Source of the DNA: Plantago ovata
Taxonomy: Eukaryota > Streptophyta > Magnoliopsida > Lamiales > Plantaginaceae
Length of the DNA stretch: 64,000 nt
Assembly (NCBI GenBank): GCA_028274465.1
Contig: CM051457.1
Location: forward strand, 73,506,496 to 73,570,495
Direction: 5' to 3'
Shown here: piece after piece, positions 10,985 through 21,474 of the stretch
Layout: every line of letters starts with the position of its first letter
How positions within the stretch are numbered: the first letter of the stretch is position 1
Position numbers and translations under genes: made by a program
Notes under the pieces: generated by a model
What the model was told of the DNA's origin: nothing
Databases searched by the model: none
Seen by the model: the letters and a program-made list of their open reading frames with translations, nothing else

Positions 10985-11596
10985 ATGGCGAGTATCTCGC
11001 TCCGTGCTGTCTTAGAGAAGCAAATTTTGACCGGACCAAACTTCCTAGATTGAATCAGGAATATACGTTTGGTGCTGAGGTACGAAAAGATTGAGTACGT
11101 CTTGGACGAGGTCATTCCCGTCTGCCGATCAGGTTGCTGCTTGGAATCAAGCCAACAAGGCAAAGTCTGATAAGCATCTTGAGGATGCTAGATCCACGCA
11201 GTGTATTATGCTGGCGGCAATGAGCAATGAGCTGCAGAGGCAACATGAAAGCATGTTGCCGTATGAGATGCTGAAGCATCTTGAGTCGCTCTTTAAGACG
11301 ACAGTTAGAAGTGTTGAATTTGATTTGATCAAAGAGATACACAGATGCAAGGTCAATGAAGGAGGGAACATGTCTGAACATGTTCTCAAAATGATTGCTC
11401 TCTTTGAAAAGCTTGCCGATGCCAGTGTTAAGCTAGAGAACAAGATCATGGTGATCTTTGTCCTTCAATAATTGCCGAGTTCGTATTCGCAGTTCATCAT
11501 TAACTACACGATGAATACGAAGGACATAACACTGCCCGAACTCCATAATCTGCTGAAGACATATGATCAAACTCTTCCTAAGAAGGAAAGTCGATC
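10985..11596 (+). pseudogene. gag: copia-A gag, N-terminal and capsid part
   Basis: The frame starts MASISLRAVLEKQILTGPNF, typical for copia Gag, which forms the virus-like particle in the cytoplasm. It has a TGA at 11051-11053 in place of the usual tryptophan, a frameshift near 11110, and continues as AAWNQANKAKSDKHLEDARS through HRCKVNEGGNMSEHV. A TAA at 11469-11471 interrupts the next segment (LPSSYSQFIINY). The part after 11590 moves into another frame that carries the zinc knuckle. At least four lesions make it a pseudogene. Confidence 0.85.
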
Positions 11597-12496
11597 ATGT
11601 TTGTTGGGCAACCGTCTAACACAAACCCGAGAAACAAAGGTGCTAAGGGTAAGGGAAAGTCGGGAGCCAAGGCTAACACTTCGAGTGATAAGCCTAAGCG
11701 TCTGAACCAGAAAAGGAAGTTCAAGAGAAGAGGAACGGTACGCACAGATGAATGTCTTTTCTGTAAGCAGAAAGGACATTGGAAGAAAGATTGCCCTAAG
11801 CTGAGGGCAGATCAAGCTAAGAAGCCGGCGACTTCTAGCTCAGGTATGTTTGTTATTGAAATGAACATGACTACTTTTGACTCCAATGGTTGGGTATTAG
11901 ATACAGCATGTGGCTCACACATTTGTAATAATGTGCAGGGGCTAATTGATCACAGGCTAGTCAAGCAAGGTGAAATCGACTTGCATGTTGGGAACGACAA
12001 TCCAGTTGAAGCCAAACGCGTTGGACGCTGCAAGATAGATTTACCTTCGGGGCAATGTTTAGAACTTGATAACATTTATTTTGTTTCATCCATTGTGAGA
12101 AATATTATTTCCATTCCATTGTTAGACAATTTGGGTTTTTCCTTTCGATTTGTTAATAATACTTGTTATTTTTCATTAAATGACCAGTATTATGGAAAAG
12201 CTCGCTTAGTGAATGGTTTATATATTTTGCAAAGTAGTCTACCTTTATTTCAAATACATAACAAACAACCGTCTTCAACTAGGAAGAATAATCCATCTTA
12301 TCTATGGCATTGTCGGCTAGGCCATATCAATGAAACACGAATTCAAAGACTAAGGAAGTTGGACTACTTAGAACCATTTGATTTTGAATCATATGGTACA
12401 TGCGAATCATGTGTTAAGGTTAAGATGATGAACAAATCTTTTGTTGGACAAGGTGTTCGTGCCACTCATACATACCGATGTATGTGGACCTTTTAA
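11597..12496 (+). pseudogene. gag-pol: copia-A zinc knuckle, protease and pre-integrase domain
   Basis: A 299-codon frame. Residues about 20-50 are basic, then comes the CCHC knuckle CLFCKQKGHWKKDC near residue 53-66. The aspartic protease begins NGWVLDTACGSHIC near residue 96: the active site reads D-T-A where D-T-G is expected, a change that should destroy activity. The GAG-pre-integrase domain follows (LWHCRLGHINETRIQRL, then CESCVK with the zinc-site cysteines). The frame is lost near 12450, where integrase continues in another frame. Confidence 0.88.
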
Positions 12497-13093
12497 AGTC
12501 CATGCACGTGGGGGTTATCCTTACTTCGTTACCTTTACTGACGATTTCTCAAGGTATGGATATATTTATCTTATGAAGAATAAATCCGAGACCTTTGGGA
12601 AATTCAAGGAGTTTAGGAATGAGGTCGAGAATGAATTGAACCTAAGGATAGTCACTCTTCGATCAGATCGAGGAGGTGAATACCTTAGTGAAGAATTTAT
12701 CGACTACTTGAAGGAAAATGGAATTCAATCGCAATGGACCCCTCCTGGAACACCACAATTAAATGGTGTGTCTGAGAGAAGGAATCGAACCCTGTTAGAC
12801 ATGGTGAGATCAATGATTGGATTCTCGACTCTTCCAAATATCTATGGGGATATGCACTACAAACTGCAATCTACATTCTGAACCGTGTACCATCTAAATC
12901 AGTGGAGAAAACTCCTTATGAGTTATGGAAAGGAAAGAAGCCCTCACTGGGCTATCTTAGACCTTGGGGCTGTCCTGCGATAGTCAAACTGATGCTCACT
13001 GATAAGTTAGATGCCAAGGGTGTCAAAGTATATTTCATAGGCTATCCTCGTTAGACGAGAGGCTATGAATTCTATCTTGCTGAAGATCACAAG
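12441..13093 (+). pseudogene. pol: copia-A integrase
   Basis: Integrase core with the catalytic triad visible: D in HTDVCGPF, D in LRSDRGGEYLS, and E in [12 protein letters not shown], the last about 35 residues after the second D as required. The frame shifts near 12850; the C-terminal part ([23 protein letters not shown]) reads on in another frame with a TAG near 13052. It would insert copia cDNA in the nucleus if intact. Confidence 0.87.
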
Positions 13094-14082
13094 GTGATAG
13101 TATCTAGAAACGTCAAGTTTTTAGAAGCAGAATACCTCGAAGAAGAGAGGTTAGATGACATGATAGAACTTGAAGAAATTCAAGACTTTGACACGCGCGA
13201 ACATGAGTTATCTAAATCTTCTGAATTGGACTCAAGTTCAGTGGGAGCTTTCGAAGCAGACAAGGGTAATGATATGACACTTGCTAGGCATGTCATAGTT
13301 AGTTGGAGTTCTGTGATTAGATCAACAGTTGAAAGCACACCAATAGAACCCATTGTCAACCAACCTGTGCAACAAGTTGCACAAGAGCAGCCTCCCGCTA
13401 GGGAACAGGGTCGCAGGGCGCGACCAGCTGCATCAGTGGCCACTGATAATGTTCATGTTACACGAAGCCAGAAAAGAAAAGAACCAGAACGAGTCGAGCT
13501 CCGTAGGTCGAAGAGGATCCTAAAAGGACCTCAGAAGCAAAGCCTTATGATAGAAGACATCAGTGAAATTGATGTCGGCTTATCAGATCGGGAAGATCCC
13601 GAGACCTACAAAGAGGCAATAATTGATATTGACTCAGACAAATGGCAAGAGCCTATGGAATTGGAAATGGACTCCATGTACCTGAACCAAGTTTGGAACT
13701 TGGTAGACTTGCCCCAAGGGGTTAGACCTATTGGGTGCAAATGGGTCTTTAAACGAAAGACAGATGCCGATGGCAAGGTACAAACACACAAGGCTAGACT
13801 TGTGGCGAAAGGCTACACGCAAAGGTATGGCATCGATTACGATGAAACCTTTTCACCGGTAGCAAAATTGAAGTCCATTCGAATTCTACTTGCGATAGCT
13901 GCCTACTATGATTATGAGATCTGGCAGATGGATGTAAAGACTGCCTTCCTCAATGGCAACCTTGAGGAAGAGGTCTATATTGTACAGCCGGAAGGTTTTA
14001 TTAGTAAAACCAGGCCAACTGTTGTATGCAAATTACAGAGATCCAGCTATGGGCTAAAGCAAGCGTCTAGGAGCAGGAATAT
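13094..14082 (+). pseudogene. pol: copia-A reverse transcriptase, N-terminal half
   Basis: After an acidic, low-complexity linker (about residues 1-160) RT begins at MELEMDSMYLNQVWNLVDLP and includes GCKWVFKRKTDADGKVQTHK, ARLVAKGYTQRYGIDYDETF and WQMDVKTAFLNGNLEEEVY. It is cut at 14082, just before the catalytic box, by TRGAG-G; the target duplication AATAT is 14078-14082. The other half is at 20366-21460. The frame from 13094 to the insertion has no stop, so this half was in good condition when TRGAG-G landed. Confidence 0.9.
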
Positions 14083-15392
14083 TGATGAACGCGGATGTCG
14101 TGCTCCGAATTCAAGCAAATAATATTTGTATTTAGCCAAAGGCAATCCACAACTACAACGAAAACCGTAGTGTAGCAGTAGAATGACTCGAGTGTCGTTC
14201 TCTCAGGACTATAACTAGCTTTATCAAATCTAATTTAGAATATAAAAATAGCAGACAGATAGCAAAGGGTTTTTCTAACAGATAATGGAGATTGGTGATA
14301 GTATGATCCTTCTTAGCATAACGGGTCGATAATCATGCATAAATTCCTCGGTCTTGCATAGAGATCTTTGAATCAATCTAGTGTCCTGTTGCAATTATTA
14401 AGCACTACGAAGATAATTGGTCTGACAAGTCAATCACTATTGTCCTAATGTGTTCCGTAATTATTCAACACTACGAAGATAAACTCGCAACCAGGTCGAC
14501 AAGTGTCCAATTGTGCATAATAATTAATACAACATACGAGAATTTAGGCTGTGCTTGATCAACGAAATAAAGCAATGACACGGAGTATAATGCGCGATAT
14601 AGCCATTAGCATAATTATCTTCCCTTCGCTAAGAATTCACATACTACCACCAACGATAAGTTTAGCTACTCATAATAGGCATGCAATCAACAGAAATCAT
14701 AGAAGAAAACATATTGAAAGATATATAAAATAAGTAGATTAAACTATAAGATACAAGTTACCGAAGGTTGTCAATCTCCGAAGAATTGCGATCCTACAAG
14801 CTCCAATCCGCTATGAAAAAGTGTCCCCTAAGCTACGGACCCCCAGAACAGGCTCTGGGAAGTCCCTACCTAAAACTACAGAGAGAGATGAGAAAGTAGG
14901 TCTGGAAAGATATGATTTTCGGAGAAAACTGAGCAACTATATATAGGCTTCGAATTACTGTGGGGCGGTTCGCCCCACACACCCGGCGGTTCTCCCATTG
15001 TGGGGCGGTTCGCCCCACATATGCGGTGGTTCGCCCGGCGGCTTTTTCGCGGAACTCCGCGTTTTCGACGCGTTTTTGGATTTCTTCCCCTTTTCGGACT
15101 CGGTTTCTGACTTCTAGTAGCCTTCTAATCTCCAGATTCGGCCCCTAGACTTCAAATCCTATCCGGAAACTTTCAGATACTCCAAATAGGCTTCTGGAAC
15201 ACCAATTCCTTGTCAACTTCAATATAATTGCCCGGGAATCTTCGAATTTAAACCAAAACCTGTAAAATAAAATCTAAAGGGAAACGTGACACTATTCTAA
15301 TAAAATGCATTAAAATATAGCTAAATTAACATAGAGGATAGCTAAAATAGGTGAAAAAGACTCGAATGAAAGTGTAAAATACACATTCATCA
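14083..15392 (-). repeat. 3' LTR of TRGAG-G
   Basis: Plus-strand ends TGATGAACGCG and ATTCATCA. The copy is nearly identical to 19057-20365, so insertion was recent on the scale of this locus. Confidence 0.95.
14937..15036 (-). promoter_or_regulatory. TATA box and four-unit palindrome array, TRGAG-G 3' LTR
   Basis: CTATATATAG (14937-14946) is followed on the plus strand by two perfect GGGGCG-GTT-CGCCCC hairpins (14962-14976, 15002-15016) and two imperfect relatives (about 14984-14996, 15023-15036). In the direction of transcription the array lies directly upstream of the TATA box. Confidence 0.65.
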
Positions 15393-15406
15393 AACTCCCC
15401 AAACCG
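15393..15406 (-). other. Polypurine tract of TRGAG-G
   Basis: On the minus strand CGGTTTGGGGAGTT abuts the 3' LTR start TGATGAATG. The same tract is at 33917-33930 in LARD-H. Confidence 0.85.
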
Positions 15407-16006
15407 AACCTTTGCTTGTCCTCAAGCAACTAAGCTAGACTCTAATACAAAAAACATGCAAGACACAAAATGGAGTCTCATGCCAAATAAAATGAACTAA
15501 TCTACTGAATCTACCAAATAACATCTGAACAAAAACCATATAAATCAAAGCATGAATATAGGTTGAAGAATACCTCGATTGACTTATACACATCCACATA
15601 AGCACTTATGTCAAGACAAGATAGTCTCTCGTAACATTCTCTACCTGGACCAAGTCAGTGACGACGTAATGAAGCATGCTAAGATACGAATGGTTGCCCT
15701 GTGCCTATGAAACTGAGGACTTACTGCTGCTCCATCATGTTAAGACTTTTCCTCAAAAGAGGTCGATCCAGTACTGGCTCTCATCAAACGAAGGAGGGTT
15801 CCCTATAAAAGATAACTCTCTCCTATTCTACCCATCTCTCAAGTAAAGTCTTAAGCTATTCACCACTTCCTGAATGGCAGGACGAGGGTGGTTTAGAACA
15901 GATGACACTTAAGACAAAAAAAATAAAAAATAGAAAATTACAACACGATAACGAACAATACAAAAATGGAAAAGACTCAACACTTTGCTAAACTGCTATT
16001 TGGCTT

Positions 16007-16139
16007 TCTTTTTTGGACCCCTTCTTTGCTTTTTGGGGTCTTTTCTTTTTTTTCTTTCCAGGTTCTTTTTTTCTTTTTCTTTTTCTATCTTTTTTTTCTG
16101 GAAATTTTTCTTTCTTTCTTTTTTTCGAATTTTTCCTAG
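16007..16139. repeat. Polypyrimidine low-complexity tract
   Basis: T- and C-rich on the plus strand (A- and G-rich on the sense strand). The corresponding tract in LARD-H is at about 34516-34662. Open frames through it are compositional artefacts. Confidence 0.85.
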
Positions 16140-16182
16140 CCAGCAGTAGCATAACAAAGAGAAACAAAATGACTCACACGAC

Positions 16183-16324
16183 TTCCCCAAACCTATTCGA
16201 AAGAATAGGTTGGAGTACAAAATTTACTGAAAATGAAAAATAAACTCACGATACGAAAATGAAAAACAGAAACAAGTCTATGATGGTGTAACCCCCTCCC
16301 CAAATCTATTCGGAAGAATAGGTT
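16183..16324. repeat. Paired hairpins with polypurine-like tracts
   Basis: Arms AACCTATTC/GAATAGGTT around GAAA form a 9-bp hairpin at 16190-16211. A second copy with loop GGAA and core arms CTATTC/GAATAG is at 16306-16321. Each has CCCCAAA (sense TTTGGGG) on its left, like the terminal polypurine tract. LARD-H carries the same pair at 34706-34727 and 34819-34840. Confidence 0.75.
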
Positions 16325-16901
16325 ATAAAGAAAGGATCACACAACCTCACACTACCTCCTTCCTAGGCATTTATCAATCTCAAAGCATGGTGAAGACTTG
16401 TTGCCTCTTAGGTACATAATTACTCGGGAAAACAACCATAAGACCCTAACATGCATCATCCTATTATAAAGGCCTTCGTGAACCGCAGTAGAGAAAACAC
16501 CACTAAGTGATGTCGAGACTACCAAGCTTAACTAAATGCAATACATTAATGTGACAAGCCAAGCGAGAAAAACCTCAAACAAATTCATAGAGATGAAGCA
16601 TACGATTAATGGCATAGTTGGTTGATCTACCCAATAAAAAAGTTCAAAAAATTCGGCAATAAACTCCATATAAAACATGCAAGACTATCCTAGGATGAAT
16701 GTAGTGAATGCAACCTAAAAAATCTAAGAAAGCAGTAAACGTGCAAATGCAAATGCAAACAAAGAACAAATTCGCATACGAGAAGCAAATAGTTCAAGAA
16801 TGAATGCATGCAGAAAAGCAGTAAAGAAAGCGATAAAAATTCCGGGTTGCCTCCCAGATAGCGTCATTGTTTAAAGTCTTTGACTCGACTCCTGTTTGCG
16901 C

Positions 16902-17459
16902 CTATCTCTTCTTTTTGCGGGTACTAGGCTTCCCCTTCATTGATCTCCTTTCCATGCCACGAACCTGTGAATAAGAAAGAATATAGGCTGCAAGACCACA
17001 GTAGTGAGTAGTGAAAGAAACATCGGGCGGATCAGGTGGATCAGATATGGCGTGCAATACGTGTTGCTTGCCATCCATTTCAATAGTGCAAGTTCTTTGG
17101 TAGATGTCCATCACGGAGCGTAGTTTAGTCAAGAACGTTCGCCCTAAGAGTATGACATCCCCCGTTCCAGGTGCAGACGCCGGCATAACTACAAAATTGG
17201 TGTAAACAGAAGCTTCACCAATCTTGACCAACACATTTTTCACAACTCCTTCGGGTCTCATAAATGATCCATCCGCCAGTTGCACAATAGCCCTTTGCTC
17301 AGATAGTTTTCCAAGGTTACTCTTTTCAAACACGTTCAAAGGAATTATGTTTGAGTAGGATCCCGTGTCTAGTGTGGCACGGACATCTTCAAGCTCACCA
17401 ATCCCTACCTTAACATCGAAACTTAGGGAGTGGTTCGGGATCCTCTTTCTCCTCATCAC
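16902..17459 (-). pseudogene. TRGAG-G aspartic protease
   Basis: A 185-codon open frame. The protease signature ATLDTGSYSNIIP is near residue 30 with an intact D-T-G, and VILLGRTFLTKLRSVMDI near residue 103 is the flap-to-second-strand region. The C-terminus is basic (GKPSTRKKKR) and ends in a stop, so no RT follows. It overlaps the end of the Gag frame in a different frame by about 50 bases. Either expression needs a frameshift, or a one-base indel has separated Gag and protease; in Athila-E both are in one frame, which favours an indel. It would cleave Gag during particle maturation. Confidence 0.82.
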
Positions 17460-18510
17460 TTACGTCAGAACCAAGGTCCTTTTCTTCTTCTTCGGCTTGT
17501 GGGGGCATTTCCCTCTTGCAACTCTCGCACTTAGCAACCTTCTTGATGGTGATTTCAACAGGTAGATCACCCACTAAGGTAAATGACATCGACTTCTCAG
17601 TGTTGCTAGGCAGCTTGCCTTGCTCCCTACTTGCTCCTCGGTCGATCAACTCTTGCATCTTTTGATGGGCAAGCCTAGTGCTCTCTTCCAACCTATCAAG
17701 CCTTGCCCTAGTCTTCTCAGAATCTTCTTCATAACGTTTGAGAAAACTTTGTGTGTGATCGACCATCTTTTGCAAGTTCTCCATCAGTTGAGTCGACTTC
17801 GACTTCGGTGGCTCTTTCGGAGCGGGGTTTTCGCAGTGATCATTACCATAGTTTAGCCTACTACGGTCTTGGTTAGGTCCATAAGTTTGGTTAGCCGGTG
17901 CATATCCTTGATTGTGACGGTATCCTCTTCTCCAAAATCCACCTCGAGGATTCCTACCGTCTTGTCCGTAGCTAACTTCTTTTGTACCGAACTCCGTAGC
18001 AAAGGCTTCTTCTTCGCCTCCTCGAGCCCAGTTGCCATCATCGTACGCTAGCTCCAGTCTACACATATGAGCCCCATGCCCATAGTTTTTGCAAATTCAG
18101 CATACTTCGTTCGAAACAGTTGTTCCGGTGGCGCTCTTGAGGACTTGCTTCAATTCGTTGGTAAAACACTCGAATTGATCCCCATTCCCCCTATACATAG
18201 GGGCTTCTTGAGTCGGTGGAGCATCAGGTCCACGTCTCCTAACCATTGCTCTTGGGTCCTTGAACTGCGAACCCTTAGCAAGCCTTTCGAAAACTGCCCA
18301 GACGGCTTCTGCGGTTTTCTCCCAAATATTGCCTCGGCATTGGAAATCCACCACTTGTTGGTTCTCGAAGGTTAGTCCATTGTAGAAGTGTTGGACTAGG
18401 TCAGAAAGTTCAAAACCATGGTGAGGGCACTTGTTCGTGAGATCTTGGAACCTCTCAAACGCGGTGTAGATGGTCTCATCATAGTTCTGCTTGAATCCAG
18501 TGATCTGCTA
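17410..18510 (-). pseudogene. gag: TRGAG-G gag, C-terminal half with zinc knuckle
   Basis: From about 18510 a frame runs through ITGFKQNYDETIYTAFERFQ, FRDLT-like gag text and FECFTNELKQVLKSAT to a CCHC zinc knuckle at about 18110-18067, where the cysteines, histidine and last cysteine are all in place but a TGA lies one codon after the first cysteine. The same frame then continues as LELAYDDG and a coiled-coil-like segment (RYEEDSEKTRARLDRLEE, near 17700). The end is acidic and overlaps the protease frame. This part binds nucleic acid in Gag. The TGA and the upstream frameshift disable it. Confidence 0.8.
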
Positions 18511-18911
18511 AGCGCGGTAGTCAAGGTGTGAGGGAAGTATTTCTCCATGAAAGCTGAAAAAACCTTCTCCCAAGTGTCCAGCGAGCCTGCTGGAAGAGAA
18601 CTTAACCATGACTTGGCTCTGTCGCCAAGTCCCATAGCAAAAACCTTCATTCTTAACTCGTCCGTTGTTATTTCAGCTCCGGGTAGTGGGAGTTGGTTGA
18701 CGAAATCATCGATATCGTGCAAGTACCCCATCACATCTTCCCTTGATAAGCCATAGAACCTCAGAAGAATGTGTAGAGATTCAGGGAAATCGGTATCCTC
18801 TATTTCCTCTAGTGCGCGCCTTTCAAGTAGTCGCCTTCTTTGGTGGTAGACTCTGTCGATCTCAGCAATTGAATCAGCAAGTGGTGTTCCTGCAGAACGT
18901 GTATGCGGCAT
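18396..18911 (-). pseudogene. gag: TRGAG-G gag, N-terminal half
   Basis: Starts MPHTRSAGTPLADSIAEIDR and includes the gypsy Gag core (GYLHDIDDFVNQLP, WLSSLPAGSLDTWEKVFSAF, MEKYFPHTLTTAL). At about 18510 the true frame is lost by a one- or two-base indel, so the last 50 codons of this frame are out of register. Its core is comparable with residues 50-150 of Athila-E Gag. Confidence 0.82.
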
Positions 18912-19056
18912 ACACTATCTGTAACAGACTAGGTAAGCAGTATCAGAGAGAGATTAAAAAGGAAAACTAAAACTAGTAGAATTAGGAATCTAAAGCTGTA
19001 AATATAAACAAATTAAACAGAAAAAAGGAGTATAGTCCCCGGCAACGGCTCCAATT
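18912..19056 (-). other. TRGAG-G leader with primer binding site
   Basis: TGGAGCCGTTGCCGGGGA on the minus strand (19036-19053) is one base from the standard Athila/Tat Asp-tRNA site. The gag ATG lies 125 bases downstream. Confidence 0.85.
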
Positions 19057-20365
19057 TGATGAACGCGGATGTCGTGCTCCGAATTCAAGCAAATAATATT
19101 TGTATTTAGCCAAAGGCAATCCACAACTACAACGAAAACCGTAGTGTAGCAGTAGAATGACTCGAGTGTCGTTCTCTCAGGACTATAACTTGCATTATCT
19201 ATTTAACAAGAGAATATAAAATAGCAGACAGATAGCAATAGGGGGTTTCTAGCAGTTAATGGAGATTGGTGATAGTATTATCCTTCTTAGCATAACGGGT
19301 CGATAATCATGCATAAATTCCTCGGTCTTGCATAGAGATCTTTGAATCAATCTAGTGTCCTGTTGCAATTATTAAGCACTACGAAGATAATTGGTCTGAC
19401 AAGTCAATCACTATTGTCCCAATGTGTTCCGTAATTATTCAACACTACGAAGATAAACTCGCGCCCAGGTCGACAAGTGTCCAATTGTGCATAATAATTA
19501 ATACAACATATGAGAATTTAGGCTGTGCCTGATCAACGAAATAAAACAATGACACGAAGTATAATGCGCGATATAGCCATTAGCATGATTATCTTCCCTT
19601 CGCTAAGAATTCACATACTACCACCAACGATAAGTTTAGCTACTCATAATAGGCATGCAATCAACAGAAATCATAGAAGAAAACATATTGAAAGATATAT
19701 AAAATAAGTAGATTAAACTGTAAGATACAATTTACCGAAGGTTGTCAATCTCCGAAGAATTGCGATCCTACAAGCTCCAATCCGCTATGAAAAAGTGTCC
19801 CCTAAGCTACGGAGCCCCAGAACAGGCTCTGGGAAGTCCCTACCTAAAACTACAGAGAGAGGTGAGAAAGTAGGTCTGGAAAGATATGATTTTCGGAGAA
19901 AACTGAGCAACTATATATAGGCTTCGAATTACTGTGGGGCGGTTCGCCCCACACACCTGGCGGTTCGCCAGTGTGGGGCGGTTCGCCCCACATATGCGGC
20001 GGTTCGCCCGACGGCTTTTTCGCGGAATTCCGCGTTTTCGACGCGTTTTTGGATTTCTTCCCCTTTTCGGACTCGGTTTTTGACTTCGAGTAGCCTTCTA
20101 ACCTTCAGATTCGGCCCCTAGACTTCAAATCCTATCCGGAAACCTTCAGATACTCCAAATAGGCTTCTGGAACACCAATTCCTTGTCAACTTCAATATAA
20201 TTGCCCGGAAATCTTCGAATTTCAACCAAAACCTGTAAAATAGAATCTAAAGGGAAACGTGACACTATTCTAATAAAATGCATTAAAATATAGTTAAATT
20301 AACATAGAGGATAGCTAAAATAGGTGAAAAAGACTCGAATGAAAGTGTAAAATACACATTCATCA
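19057..20365 (-). repeat. 5' LTR of TRGAG-G
   Basis: Pairs with 14083-15392. The right-hand flank is the AATAT duplication followed by resumed copia-A pol. Confidence 0.95.
19911..20010 (-). promoter_or_regulatory. TATA box and palindrome array, TRGAG-G 5' LTR
   Basis: CTATATATAG (19911-19920) and four GC palindromes: GGGGCG-GTT-CGCCCC at 19936-19950 and 19975-19989, TGGCG-GTT-CGCCA at 19958-19970, and a weaker one at 19996-20010. The second unit keeps its pairing although both outer bases changed. This is the promoter that would drive TRGAG-G. Confidence 0.65.
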
Positions 20366-21460
20366 AATATCCGCTTTGATGAAGCTGTCAAATCGTTTAA
20401 CTTCGTCAGAAGCAAGGAAGATCCCTGTGTGTACACTAGGCACAGCGACAAAGGAGTCGTTTTCATGATCATCTTTGTTGATGACATTTTGATCATGGGA
20501 AACAATGTATCTATGCTAGAAGAGACTAAAGTTTGGTTATCAAGTACCTTCTCAATGAAGGACTTGGGTGAAGCGAACTACATCCTAGGTATCAAGATCT
20601 ATAGATATAGATCCAAGAGGATGTTAGGATTGACACAGTCCACCTACATCAACAAAATACTGAAGCGTTATAAGATGGACGACTCAAAGAGAGGCTTTCT
20701 CCCAGCTAGGCATGAGATTGTCTTATCAGTTAAGGATAGTCCTAAAACTGATGAAGAAAGAAATGCAATGAGTCGTGTGCCCTATGCTTCGGCAGTAGAG
20801 TCTATAATGTATGCAATGAATTGCACAAGGCCCGATGTGGCATATGCGCTTAGTGTCACTTGTCGACACCAACAGAATCCAAGAGTACCTCACTGGACTG
20901 ATGTAAAGAACATTCTTAAGTACCTTCGACGGACTAAAGAGATGTTCTTGGTGTTTGGTGGAGAACCAGAATTAAAGATGTCTTGTTATGTCGATGCTGG
21001 ATTTGAATCTGATCCTGATGACTTTAAGTCACAGACAGGATACGTATTCAAATTGAACGGAGGAGCTATCTGTTGGAAGAGTTCTAAGCAAGCCACGGTT
21101 GCTGACTCATCCACAGAAGCCGAGTACATTGCTGCATCAGAAGCATCGAAAGAAGCTGTCTGGATTTCAGAGTTCTTGAAGGAATTGAGGGTTGTTCCTG
21201 CTCCTAGTCCAATAACGATTTATTGTGACAATACGGGCGCCATCGCTCAAGCTAAGGATCCTAGATCTACAAACAATAACAAACATGTACTTAGAAAGTA
21301 TCACGTTATACGTGAGATTATTGATAGAGGAGAAGTTAGTATAGAACGTTTCTCTACCACGGACAACGTGGCAGATCCTTTCACCAAGGTCTTATCAGTG
21401 GAAGTCCACTTAAGACATTATGCTAATCTAGGTATTAAGCATAAAGGTGACTGGCTCTAG
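20366..21460 (+). pseudogene. pol: copia-A reverse transcriptase C-terminal half and RNase H
   Basis: Continues RT after the TRGAG-G insertion. The catalytic box is FVDD in MIIFVDDILIMGN, then FSMKDLGEANYILGIKI. RNase H has YVDAGFESDPDD, SSTEAEYIAASEASKEA and YCDNTGAIA, with acidic residues in the expected places. It ends NLGIKHKGDWL and a stop 14 bases before the LTR. Apart from the insertion, this half has no stop over about 360 codons. YVDAGF in place of the more common Y.DADYA is a lineage trait shared by the copy at 24181. Confidence 0.92.
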
Positions 21461-21463
21461 TCC

Positions 21464-21474
21464 AAGTGGGAGAT
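21464..21474 (+). other. Polypurine tract of copia-A
   Basis: AAGTGGGAGAT directly precedes the LTR start TGATAGTG. The copy at 25294-25304 reads AAGTGGGATAT. Confidence 0.8.

Larger units (their letters stand above)
15407..16901 (-). other. Non-coding 3' domain of TRGAG-G
   Basis: About 1.5 kb between the protease stop and the polypurine tract where an autonomous element would carry RT, RNase H and integrase. No pol motif is visible. It has a polypyrimidine run (16007-16139, purine-rich on the sense strand), two hairpins with adjacent polypurine-like tracts (16183-16324), and is closely matched by 33931-35250 of LARD-H. Conservation between two separately inserted, non-coding elements suggests a cis function such as packaging, but this is inference. 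Confidence 0.7.
14083..20365 (-). mobile_element. Non-autonomous Athila-type TR-GAG element TRGAG-G
   Basis: A complete 6,283-bp insertion with two near-identical LTRs (1,310 and 1,309 bp), 5-bp target duplication AATAT (14078-14082 and 20366-20370), Asp-tRNA-type primer site, Gag and protease frames, and a polypurine tract. No reverse transcriptase, RNase H or integrase is present between the protease stop and the 3' LTR. This is the architecture described as TR-GAG. Replication would need enzymes from an autonomous Athila relative sharing LTR and primer site, such as Athila-E. Confidence 0.92.

Noticed and set aside
16013..16243. Phe-rich and Lys-rich frames in both strands of the polypyrimidine tract
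   Set aside because: Pure composition effect of a T/C-rich repeat; the same occurs at 34477-34693.
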